Shown: positions 30,070-40,504 of the stretch, piece by piece
How the letters are laid out: each line of letters opens with the position of its first letter
Numbering within the stretch: the stretch's first letter is position 1
DNA from: Pseudomonadales bacterium
GTDB taxonomy: Bacteria; Pseudomonadota; Gammaproteobacteria; Pseudomonadales; Pseudohongiellaceae
Assembly (NCBI GenBank): GCA_012103535.1
Contig: WLWQ01000003.1
Location: 372,001 to 436,000 of the forward strand
Length of the DNA: 64,000 nt
Reading direction: 5' to 3'
Translations under genes and position numbers: made by a program
Notes under the pieces: model-generated
What the model saw: only the letters and a program-made list of their open reading frames with translations
What the model was told of the DNA's origin: nothing
Databases searched by the model: none

Positions 30070-31773
30070 TTAGCTTTTTGCGGCTTCGTAGGCAGCTTCG
30101 ATTTTTCTAGTGATGTACCACTGCTGCAAAATTCCAAGCATGCCGTTGGTTAACCAGTAAAGTACCAGGCCAGCCGGGAACCAGAGAAACAGTACTGTCA
30201 TCATGATTGGCATGATTTGCATCACTCGAGCCTGCATAGGGTCGGCGGGTGCTGGGCTCAGTTTGGTTTGCAAAAACATGGTGGCACCCATTAATAAAGG
30301 CAGGATGAAAAAGGGATCCCGTACCGATAAGTCTGTTAACCAACCAATAAAGGGAGCATGTCTTAGTTCCACACTTTCCATTAGTACCCAATAAAGTGCG
30401 ATAAACACGGGCATCTGCACTAGCATTGGCAGACAACCACCAAATGGATTTATCTTTTCTTTCTTATAGAGATCCATGGTTGCTTTCTGCAAACCTATCT
30501 TGTCGTCGCCATACCGATCTTTTAGTTGTTGCATTTTTGGCATCAAGCGACGCATTCCAGCCATCGATTTATATTGGCTTTCAGAAAGTTTGTAGAAAAA
30601 GGCTTTAACGACAATCGTCAATAGAATAATCGATATGCCATAGTTACCAATCGCTGAATCGATGCGAGTTAATAACCAATAAATAGGAGCTGCAAGAAAC
30701 CACAAAAATCCGTAGTCGATTGTCAGGTCCAAATTGGGTGACATCTCGGCTAAGGAATACTGGTCTTTTGGACCCGCATAAAACTGAATCGTATGGTCTC
30801 CAGTAGTGCCAGGCGCGACTGCGAAAGCAGCACTGGTAAATTCTCCGAAATACTGATTAATGTCATTTTTTCGAGAAGTAAATCTATTGGGCGAATCAAC
30901 TGCCGGTATCCAAGCTGAGAGAAAATAGTGTTGGCTAAACCCAACCCAGCCACCGTTCATTTCAACAGTTTGGGAGGCATCATCGATATCATCGAATTCT
31001 ATTTTTATATAGGGATCGTCGGCGGAGGTAGTAACAAAGCCGAGAAAGGTACGGCCAAATCCACCAGCACTACTGGGGTCGTCAAAACTGTCTCGCTTGA
31101 TTTGACCGAAGGCATTGGCTTGCCAGGTTTCTGCCGACTGATTTTCTACGATGAAACTTACATCAACCAGGTAGCTGTCACGATTAAAAGTAAATCGCTT
31201 AGTAACTGTGACTCCAAGCGCAGTTGATTCGGCCACCAAATCCACCACCAGTGAATCATCGTTATCTGCCATACGATAGCTCGAAGCAGAAGATCGATAG
31301 GCTGCTCTGCCGGCACTGTCGGTACCATTGGCACCAATCAGCCCACTTTGGGCTACATAGCTACGACCCTGATTGGATTCCAAAAGCACAAAGGGGTCAT
31401 CTGTCACATCTATCTGTTTCAAATATAGCGGCAAAGCAAGTTGAACAATATCGCCGCCGTTGAGGTCGATACTTAAAACGAGAGTGTCTGTTTCTATATT
31501 AATAAGACGAGATGTTCCTTCGGCAGATATAGAAGGGTTGGAAGTTTGTGCAGGCTCACTTACGGTGGTGCTCGGTGCCGTGCTTGGCACATCGGAAGGC
31601 ACATCGGTGGGTACATCGGTAACCGGAGTGTTGGTAGTTTCAGGAATTTGTAATTGAACGGAGCCTTGCGACCCATCATCGACCAGGGGCGGATAATCTT
31701 CCTGCCAGGCGAGCAGCATTAGGTAGGTAATAACTGCTAATGATGTGTATAAGAAAAATTTAGTGAGATCCAT
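30070..31773 (-). CDS. yidC: Membrane protein insertase YidC
   Basis: YidC inserts proteins such as AtpE into the inner membrane, alone or with SecYEG. The 567-residue protein has an N-terminal membrane helix, a Pro/Val/Ser/Thr-rich linker (about 35-80, containing a short tandem repeat), the large periplasmic β-domain (about 85-340) and the conserved C-terminal insertase bundle (from about 350: YWLLTRIDSAIGNYG, LSESQYKSMAGMRRLMPKMQ, INPFGGCLPMLVQMPVFIAL). It is slightly longer than the 548-residue E. coli protein because of the linker. Confidence 0.97.
   Translation of the reverse strand: MDLTKFFLYTSLAVITYLMLLAWQEDYPPLVDDGSQGSVQLQIPETTNTPVTDVPTDVPSDVPSTAPSTTVSEPAQTSNPSISAEGTSRLINIETDTLVLSIDLNGGDIVQLALPLYLKQIDVTDDPFVLLESNQGRSYVAQSGLIGANGTDSAGRAAYRSSASSYRMADNDDSLVVDLVAESTALGVTVTKRFTFNRDSYLVDVSFIVENQSAETWQANAFGQIKRDSFDDPSSAGGFGRTFLGFVTTSADDPYIKIEFDDIDDASQTVEMNGGWVGFSQHYFLSAWIPAVDSPNRFTSRKNDINQYFGEFTSAAFAVAPGTTGDHTIQFYAGPKDQYSLAEMSPNLDLTIDYGFLWFLAAPIYWLLTRIDSAIGNYGISIILLTIVVKAFFYKLSESQYKSMAGMRRLMPKMQQLKDRYGDDKIGLQKATMDLYKKEKINPFGGCLPMLVQMPVFIALYWVLMESVELRHAPFIGWLTDLSVRDPFFILPLLMGATMFLQTKLSPAPADPMQARVMQIMPIMMTVLFLWFPAGLVLYWLTNGMLGILQQWYITRKIEAAYEAAKS
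31586..31621. repeat. Three tandem copies of a 12-base repeat in yidC
   Basis: Three consecutive 12-base units (GGCACATCGGAA, GGCACATCGGTG, GGTACATCGGTA) keep the yidC frame and encode a DVP-S/T repeat (VTDVPTDVPSDVPS) in the linker after the first membrane helix. The units differ at two to four positions, so the array is short and partly degenerate. Confidence 0.85.
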
Positions 31774-31785
31774 GGGCCGCTATTC

Positions 31786-32025
31786 CTAGAGATGCGAAGA
31801 GACTTCTTCCGGTTTTGGCACTGGATCATAGCCGCCTTCATGCCAGGGATGGCAGCTGCAGATTCTCCGAACACCCAATAAAGAGCCTTTTATACTGCCA
31901 TGGTGTTCGATTGCTTCTTTTGTATATTGAGAGCAAGTAGGATGAAATCGACATTGATTGCCGATTAAAAAACTTAAGGTAAGTTGGTACAGAGTAATTA
32001 GCCGGATTAGAACTGATTTAATCAT
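31786..32025 (-). CDS. yidD: Membrane protein insertion efficiency factor YidD
   Basis: This 79-residue protein belongs to the small YidD (DUF37) family, which aids YidC-dependent membrane insertion. The hallmark is the cysteine-rich core NQCRFHPTCSQYTKEAIEHH followed by CSCHPWHEGGYDPVP. An amphipathic N-terminal helix associates with the membrane. It lies between rnpA (gap 20) and yidC (gap 12), the classical place. Confidence 0.95.
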   Translation of the reverse strand: MIKSVLIRLITLYQLTLSFLIGNQCRFHPTCSQYTKEAIEHHGSIKGSLLGVRRICSCHPWHEGGYDPVPKPEEVSSHL

Positions 32026-32045
32026 TCGCTTGTAGCCATGGTTAA

Positions 32046-32417
32046 CTAAGAATTGCTATTTCCAACCAATTTGTTTTCTAGATCTTGCCACAGGTTATTT
32101 AAGAATTTTGATACCTGTGAATTGCTCAGTTTATCAGCATCTCTCCGTGCCAGCACAACTACGTCCAAAGGCTGAATTCCTGCGCTGGTCTTTCGAAACG
32201 ACTCTCTTATTTGGCGCTTTATTCTATTGCGATGCACAGCTTGTGCGACATTCTTCTTTGCCACCACTATGCCGAGTCGCTTGGAGCCACCAACATTAGA
32301 GGCAGCAAGCATAAGAAAGTGGCGACAGGAAACTTTGTACTGAGCTTTATCAAATACAGCCTTATAGTCGGCGGCAGTCAGTAACCGAGAATCTTTAGAA
32401 AAGCCATACTCAGCCAC
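32046..32417 (-). CDS. rnpA: Ribonuclease P protein component RnpA
   Basis: This basic 123-residue protein is the protein subunit of RNase P, which trims tRNA 5' ends together with the M1 RNA. The RNR motif is in VAKKNVAQAVHRNRIKRQIR, followed by RESFRKT. The N-terminal segment SKDSRLLTAADYKAVFDKA matches the family start. The gene lies 33 bases after rpmH, as in most Gammaproteobacteria. Confidence 0.96.
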   Translation of the reverse strand: MAEYGFSKDSRLLTAADYKAVFDKAQYKVSCRHFLMLAASNVGGSKRLGIVVAKKNVAQAVHRNRIKRQIRESFRKTSAGIQPLDVVVLARRDADKLSNSQVSKFLNNLWQDLENKLVGNSNS

Positions 32418-32450
32418 TCGTGATCTCTTTTCGAAAGGGAGAAAAGCGAA

Positions 32451-32585
32451 TTAAGCAGAGAGTCTAGCGCGCCCCTTTGCGCGTCTTCTTTTCAGAACGA
32501 GGCGTCCACCCTTGGTCGCCATGCGAGCACGAAAACCATGAGTGCGGGCACGTTTTATGACGCTGGGTTGAAAAGTTCTTTTCAT
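32451..32585 (-). CDS. rpmH: 50S ribosomal protein L34
   Basis: This 44-residue, very basic ribosomal protein was found by reading the minus strand directly. It begins [20 protein letters not shown] and continues with [19 protein letters not shown], the near-invariant L34 sequence, ending LSA. It is the first gene of the leftward rpmH-rnpA-yidD-yidC-mnmE unit, with its own promoter about 55 bases upstream. Its start marks the left edge of the origin region. Confidence 0.98.
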   Translation of the reverse strand: MKRTFQPSVIKRARTHGFRARMATKGGRLVLKRRRAKGRARLSA

Positions 32586-32639
32586 AACTGAATTTCCAGA
32601 ATTGCTATATTGAACCGAGCAGGCTCAAAAAGAGGGCGA

Positions 32640-32668
32640 ATTCTAGAGGTTTTAGGGCAAAGTTTCAA
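32640..32668 (-). promoter_or_regulatory. rpmH: Promoter of rpmH-rnpA-yidD-yidC
   Basis: On the minus strand: TTGAAA (complement of 32663-32668), a 17-base spacer, then TAGAAT (complement of 32640-32645). It is a near-consensus σ70 promoter, placed about 55 bases before the rpmH start and inside the origin gap. Confidence 0.78.
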
Positions 32669-32764
32669 TCAAGGACTTGCTCAGTTTAACCATTAATTGA
32701 TAGCTTCGGATTTAGATTGAGCAAAATTTCTGCTCGAGCTCTAACAAAAGAAATTAACCCAAAC

Positions 32765-32799
32765 TTAGTCACAAGTTATCCACAAGCTATTTATCAACA
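32765..32799 (+). promoter_or_regulatory. Cluster of DnaA boxes
   Basis: Three boxes lie in the same orientation within 35 bases: TTAGTCACA (one mismatch), TTATCCACA (perfect; 32776-32784) and TTATCAACA (one mismatch). The starts are 11 and 15 bases apart. DnaA-ATP binding here should start unwinding and may also autoregulate dnaA. Confidence 0.75.
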
Positions 32800-32925
32800 A
32801 GGCGCGAGTTTTGTTGCTTTTTTCGTTCATTTTTCGACTCGGTAATTATCAGCCGAAAACCCATAAACCTCTGAAAAATAAGAAGATAAAATCAACTCAA
32901 AAAACCCTTTTTGCTGATTTCCAGC

Positions 32926-32934
32926 AGTGGATAA
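32926..32934 (-). promoter_or_regulatory. DnaA box, reverse orientation
   Basis: AGTGGATAA is the inverse of TTATCCACT, one mismatch from consensus. It lies 57 bases before the dnaA start, so it could serve both origin function and dnaA autoregulation. Confidence 0.6.
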
Positions 32935-32990
32935 CTCAATACCCAATCGCTAGAATTGCAGCCTTAAATAAAAACTAAAACCTGTGGGCA

Positions 32991-34457
32991 GTGAACGTGG
33001 TAGTCGAGTGTTGGCAACATTGTATTGATTGTTTGAAAGCTGAACTCCCTTCGCAACAATTTAACACCTGGATACGACCATTAAAGGCAGAACTCAAAGA
33101 CAATGTTCTTTGTATCGCTGCACCCAACCGATTTATTTTGGATTGGGTTAAAAGTAAATTTCTGGTTCGGATCGAGGAGTTAGTGGGAGAGGCAGTCAGC
33201 GGCTCAATGCAAATTGAGTTGGAAGTGTATTCTCAAAATGGACCGGTGGTTGAAACCCGCTCGTTATCCACCCCTGAACCAAGAAAATCTGTGTCTGTGG
33301 AAAGTAAGCAATCCATAGCAGTAGTTGCTGAGCCCATGAGTCCGCAGGAACAACCTTCTCTGCTCGATCCAATTTTGGCTAGCAGTAAACCTGACCGTCG
33401 TAACATGGATATTGTTATCGAAGGCAAGCTCAGACACCGCGGCGCCCTTAATCAGGAAAATAATTTCGATAATTTCGTTGTTGGAAAGTCCAATCAGTTG
33501 GCCCGGGCAGCGGCGATGCAGGTTGCCGAAAACCCAGGTTATGCCTACAACCCGCTCTTTATTTACGGAGGCGTTGGGTTAGGAAAGACTCACTTAATGC
33601 ATGCTATCGGCAATTACCTGGTTGCCAAGAAACCCGGCGCCAAGGTTGTTTATCTGCATTCTGAAACATTTGTGGCGACCATGGTTTCGGCGCTTCAACT
33701 CAATGCCATCAGTGAATTCAAACGCTTTTATCGATCGGTCGATGCCTTGTTAATTGACGATATTCAGTTCTTTGCTGGCAAAGAACGCTCTCAGGAAGAA
33801 TTCTTCCATACATTTAACGCCTTATTGGAAGGCGGCCATCAGATAATTCTGACCTGCGATCGCTACCATAAAGAGATCAATGGATTGGAAGAGCGCCTTA
33901 AATCTCGCTTCGGCTGGGGTCTAACGGTTGCGGTGGAACCCCCTGAGCTAGAAACCAGGGCTGCAATTTTGATGAATAAAGCAGAGCTCTGTAATGTTGA
34001 GTTACCCTATGAAGCGGCGTTATTTGTGGCGCAGAGACTACGCTCCAATGTGCGCGAATTGGAAGGTGCATTAAAACGGGTGATAGCCCATGCGAATTTT
34101 AAGGGTGAGAAAATCAATCTTGAGCTGATTAAAGAAGCGCTGCGGGATCTATTCGCCCTGCAAGACAAACTAGTCACTATCGACAATATTCAGCGATCGG
34201 TTGCTGAATACTACAAGATTAAAATGGCAGACATGTTATCCAAACGAAGGAATCGGTCAGTTGCCAGACCACGGCAGGTTGCGATGACCTTATCAAAAGA
34301 GCTTACTAATCATAGTTTACCTGAGATCGGTGATGCCTTCGGTGGTAGAGACCACACCACAGTGTTGCATGCTTGCAAACAAATAAATAAGTTGCGGCAC
34401 AGTTCCACAGATATCCAAGAAGACTACAATAATCTCTTGCGCTCGCTTTCCAGCTAG
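32991..34457 (+). CDS. dnaA: Chromosomal replication initiator protein DnaA
   Basis: DnaA opens oriC. The 488-residue protein has domain I ([20 protein letters not shown], then WIRPL), a flexible domain II, the AAA+ domain III with Walker [17 protein letters not shown] and Walker B region [20 protein letters not shown], and DNA-binding domain IV with the signature [20 protein letters not shown]. The start is the GTG at 32991; a second GTG two codons later is possible. An internal TTATCCACC lies at 33264-33272. dnaN follows after 38 bases. Confidence 0.98.
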   Translation: MNVVVECWQHCIDCLKAELPSQQFNTWIRPLKAELKDNVLCIAAPNRFILDWVKSKFLVRIEELVGEAVSGSMQIELEVYSQNGPVVETRSLSTPEPRKSVSVESKQSIAVVAEPMSPQEQPSLLDPILASSKPDRRNMDIVIEGKLRHRGALNQENNFDNFVVGKSNQLARAAAMQVAENPGYAYNPLFIYGGVGLGKTHLMHAIGNYLVAKKPGAKVVYLHSETFVATMVSALQLNAISEFKRFYRSVDALLIDDIQFFAGKERSQEEFFHTFNALLEGGHQIILTCDRYHKEINGLEERLKSRFGWGLTVAVEPPELETRAAILMNKAELCNVELPYEAALFVAQRLRSNVRELEGALKRVIAHANFKGEKINLELIKEALRDLFALQDKLVTIDNIQRSVAEYYKIKMADMLSKRRNRSVARPRQVAMTLSKELTNHSLPEIGDAFGGRDHTTVLHACKQINKLRHSSTDIQEDYNNLLRSLSS

Positions 34458-34495
34458 ATAGCAACATATTGATAAATAAAGGAAAAATCCAGTAG

Positions 34496-35599
34496 ATGCA
34501 ATTTACAATTTCTCGCGAAGCGTTGCTCAAACCCTTACAGATGGTGAGCGGGGTGGTCGAGCGGCGACAAACGCTCCCCGTACTTTCCAATGTATTGCTG
34601 GTATTGAAAGACCGTGAGCTTTCTCTGACCGGGACTGATCTCGAAGTAGAACTAATCGGTAGAGCGACTATAGAGGGGTCTTCCAAGGCGGGCGAAATTA
34701 CTGTTCCTGCTAGAAAGCTGCTGGACATTTGTAAGTCTCTTGGGGATGACTCTCAATTGGAAATCTCGGTCGTTGATAACAAGCTAAAGCTCAAGTCCGG
34801 TAGAAGTAGGTTTACACTTACTACTCTTCCAGCGAGCGAATTTCCTAATGTTGACGAGGAGCCGGATACTTTCTCAATTACCATTACCCAGGCAAAACTG
34901 CGGGAATTGTTGGATGCCACAAGTTTCGCCATGGCACAGCAAGATGTTCGCTATTATCTGAACGGTATGTTGTTTGAAGTGGGCGCTGACTATCTACGAG
35001 TTGTTGCGACAGACGGCCATCGACTTGCCATGGAAACTTTAAACCTGGCCACAACTGTGACCGACACCCAGCAATTAATCTTGCCTCGCAAAGGGATCAT
35101 GGAACTCACTCGACTGCTGTCTGACGAGGGTGGTGACATAGAGCTGACTTTCGGCCAGAACCATATAAGGGCGGCAATTCCAGAATTTACTTTCACATCC
35201 AAGCTTGTGGATGGGAAATTTCCAGATTACAACCGCGTACTACCAAAAGGGGGCGATCGACTCCTCACCGGAGATTGTCAGGAATTGCGCCAGGCCTTTG
35301 CGCGAGCGTCCATTCTTTCAAATGAAAAATACCGCGGTGTCAGGGTAAATTTGTCGAATGGGGAAATGCGCATATTAGCGAATAACCCAGAACAGGAAGA
35401 AGCTGAAGAAGTCGTTTCTGTTGAATATGAAGCCGAAGCGTTAGAAATCGGGTTTAATGTCAGTTATCTAATCGATGTACTTTCCACGCTTACTAGCGAC
35501 AAAGTAAAAATTACACTATCGGACCCGAATAGTAGTGCATTGCTCGAGGCTGATGAAGGATCTGATGCGCTTTACGTTGTAATGCCGATGCGTCTATAG
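34496..35599 (+). CDS. dnaN: DNA polymerase III subunit beta (sliding clamp)
   Basis: This clamp dimer tethers polymerase III to DNA. The 367-residue protein consists of three repeated clamp domains. Visible landmarks are MQFTISREALLKPLQMVSGV at the start, RQTLPVLSNVLL, VVATDGHRLAME in the middle and the C-terminus ALYVVMPMRL, which lines the partner-binding pocket. A good AAAGGAA ribosome site precedes the ATG. It is the second gene of dnaA-dnaN-recF-gyrB. Confidence 0.98.
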   Translation: MQFTISREALLKPLQMVSGVVERRQTLPVLSNVLLVLKDRELSLTGTDLEVELIGRATIEGSSKAGEITVPARKLLDICKSLGDDSQLEISVVDNKLKLKSGRSRFTLTTLPASEFPNVDEEPDTFSITITQAKLRELLDATSFAMAQQDVRYYLNGMLFEVGADYLRVVATDGHRLAMETLNLATTVTDTQQLILPRKGIMELTRLLSDEGGDIELTFGQNHIRAAIPEFTFTSKLVDGKFPDYNRVLPKGGDRLLTGDCQELRQAFARASILSNEKYRGVRVNLSNGEMRILANNPEQEEAEEVVSVEYEAEALEIGFNVSYLIDVLSTLTSDKVKITLSDPNSSALLEADEGSDALYVVMPMRL

Positions 35600-35627
35600 A
35601 TGCGCAGGCACCTAGATCCCTGATACT

Positions 35628-36713
35628 GTGAGCTCTCTAAGTCTGTTCAAAGTTGGCGCAGTTCGAAATATTCAGCAGCTTGAACTAAAACCCCACCCCA
35701 GATTGAATTTGATTTACGGCGTAAATGGCAGTGGCAAAACCAGTATTCTCGAAGCTGCGCATTTATTAGGATCGGGTAGATCTTTTAGGACCAGTAAAAC
35801 AGGTTCTCTGATTTCTGATGATTCTCCAGAGCTTTCTATCTTCGCAGAAACCAAGGAAGGCAGGCGGATTGGGCTTCTAAAATCGAGGCGGCAGAAACCT
35901 CTATTAAAACTTGATTTGGAATCTCAGAAAAATTGGGATTCTGTAGCGCGTATTTTGCCTGTGCAGATATTGGACTCTGGTTCCTTTCTACTGCTGGAAG
36001 GAGGCCCCAAGTCGAGAAGGCGGTTTTTGGATTGGGGAGTGTTTCACGTGGAACATGCATTTCTGAATCACTGGCGCACTACCCGCAAATGTATCGCAAA
36101 CAGAAATCTGTTATTGAAGGCTCCCAGGCTTGATGAGCAGCAGCTGCAAGCGTGGGATAGAGAGCTGTGTGATGCTTCGGCCGAAGTAGATTTAGCCAGG
36201 AAGCGCTATTTTGAAGAGTTCTTACCCACTTTTGGCGAAGTCTATGGCTCAATTGCAGAAAATAACGCTATAGACGCCCTATCCCTGCAATACAGCCGAG
36301 GCTGGGATGAAGATTCAGAATTGAATACTGTTTTGACTGAGTGTCGCCGCCAAGATCTAAAGTATGGCGCAACCCAAAATGGCCCGCATCGAGCTGACGT
36401 CCTCGTCAAGGTTGGAAAATCGCCCGCAATCGACGTGCTATCAAGGGGGCAACAGAAAGTTCTTGTGAGCGCGCTAAAGATTGCACAGGGAAGCCTATAT
36501 TCAAAAGCAATTCAGGATAAATGTATTTACCTTGTCGATGACCTGCCAGCCGAACTAGACCAAGAAAATCGAGCAAAAATACTGCAAAAACTACTGGATC
36601 TTGATGCTCAACTATTTGTGACCTGTGTTGAGTTAGATTCCGTTAAAAGCTGCCTTCAAAACCCCTCTGAAATGACTACGTTCCACGTGGAACGTGGTAC
36701 AATAACGGCTTGA
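35628..36713 (+). CDS. recF: DNA replication and repair protein RecF
   Basis: RecF is an SMC-like ATPase that helps load RecA at gaps. The 361-residue protein has Walker A GVNGSGKTSILEAAHLLGSG at residues 30-49, the ABC-type signature region VLSRGQQKVLVSALKIAQ near 275 and Walker B CIYLVDDLPAELD near 300. It starts with GTG at 35628, 28 bases after dnaN. Unusually, the coding sequence holds two ParB-binding parS sites, each encoding Phe-His-Val-Glu. Confidence 0.96.
   Translation: MSSLSLFKVGAVRNIQQLELKPHPRLNLIYGVNGSGKTSILEAAHLLGSGRSFRTSKTGSLISDDSPELSIFAETKEGRRIGLLKSRRQKPLLKLDLESQKNWDSVARILPVQILDSGSFLLLEGGPKSRRRFLDWGVFHVEHAFLNHWRTTRKCIANRNLLLKAPRLDEQQLQAWDRELCDASAEVDLARKRYFEEFLPTFGEVYGSIAENNAIDALSLQYSRGWDEDSELNTVLTECRRQDLKYGATQNGPHRADVLVKVGKSPAIDVLSRGQQKVLVSALKIAQGSLYSKAIQDKCIYLVDDLPAELDQENRAKILQKLLDLDAQLFVTCVELDSVKSCLQNPSEMTTFHVERGTITA
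36040..36055. promoter_or_regulatory. parS: parS site 1 (ParB binding), perfect consensus
   Basis: TGTTTCACGTGGAACA matches the canonical bacterial 16-base parS sequence exactly. It lies inside recF, about 3.2 kb from the putative oriC and about 11 kb from the parB gene. Confidence 0.95.
36679..36694. promoter_or_regulatory. parS: parS site 2 (ParB binding), perfect palindrome
   Basis: CGTTCCACGTGGAACG is a 16-base perfect palindrome. Its 14-base core, GTTCCACGTGGAAC, is the same as in parS sites of Pseudomonas; only the outermost bases differ from TGTTCCACGTGGAACA. It lies at the 3' end of recF, 639 bases from site 1. Confidence 0.9.
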
Positions 36714-39928
<3,215 letters not shown>

Positions 39929-39932
39929 AATA

Positions 39933-40490
39933 CTAGTTTTCCTTAGTCAATAATTCTTGAACGGCGGAAAATAGGTCGTCATAAACTGGGACCTGAGCAA
40001 ATTCAGTATCGCCTATTTCTTGCTCCGTTTTTGCGCCGTTTCCAGTACGTACCAGTACCGGCCGCATGTCGAATGCAAGCGCGGCCTGGAGATCTTTTCG
40101 ACTATCTCCAACAAAAACACACCCCGTCAATGACAAGCCAAATTCCTGTTCAGCCTGAACTAACATACCGGTATTAGGTTTTCTGCACTCACAATTATCA
40201 TCGGGAAGATGTGGACAAAAAAATATGCCAGAAACCAAACCGCCGCCATCTTCCACCATAGAACATAGTTTATGATGGATATTTGCCAGCGCATACTCAT
40301 CGAAATAGCCTCGACCCAAACCAGATTGATTAGTCGCAACAATTACTTTGTAGCCAGCATTGTGCAGTGATGCAATCGCATCAACGCTACCGGGAAGAGG
40401 AGACCATTCTTTGTGGGACTTTATATAGTCCGCCGAGTCCTGATTTATGACACCGTCTCTATCAAGAACAATTGTTTTTGAAGGTTCCAA
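39933..40490 (-). CDS. gmhB: D-glycero-β-D-manno-heptose-1,7-bisphosphate 7-phosphatase GmhB
   Basis: This HAD-superfamily phosphatase acts in the synthesis of ADP-heptose for the LPS core. The 185-residue protein starts with the catalytic DRDGVINQDSADYIKS (nucleophile Asp10 in DRDG). The Zn-binding Cys/His loop FFCPHLPDDNCECRKPN is visible near residue 100, as is VGDSRKDLQAAL, the metal-binding motif IV. The usual place between plsC and glyS supports the call. Confidence 0.95.
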   Translation of the reverse strand: MEPSKTIVLDRDGVINQDSADYIKSHKEWSPLPGSVDAIASLHNAGYKVIVATNQSGLGRGYFDEYALANIHHKLCSMVEDGGGLVSGIFFCPHLPDDNCECRKPNTGMLVQAEQEFGLSLTGCVFVGDSRKDLQAALAFDMRPVLVRTGNGAKTEQEIGDTEFAQVPVYDDLFSAVQELLTKEN

Positions 40491-40504
40491 TGTTGACTCG
40501 AGTA

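Larger units (their letters stand above)
32586..32990. other. Putative chromosomal origin of replication (oriC)
   Basis: This 405-base gap separates leftward rpmH from rightward dnaA, the place where oriC lies in Pseudomonas. It contains one perfect DnaA box TTATCCACA (32776-32784), the close variants TTAGTCACA (32765-32773) and TTATCAACA (32791-32799), and the inverse box AGTGGATAA (32926-32934). A/T-rich runs (for example 32873-32912) could unwind. Gene orientation flips here for long stretches on both sides. The rpmH promoter is at the left edge. Confidence 0.82.

Noticed and set aside
30107..30436. 109-residue frame overlapping yidC on the same strand
   Set aside because: Out-of-frame reading of the conserved insertase domain; no independent signal.
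34306..34728. 140-residue frame antisense to the dnaA-dnaN junction
   Set aside because: It is a shadow of two certain genes and has low-complexity, non-protein-like composition.
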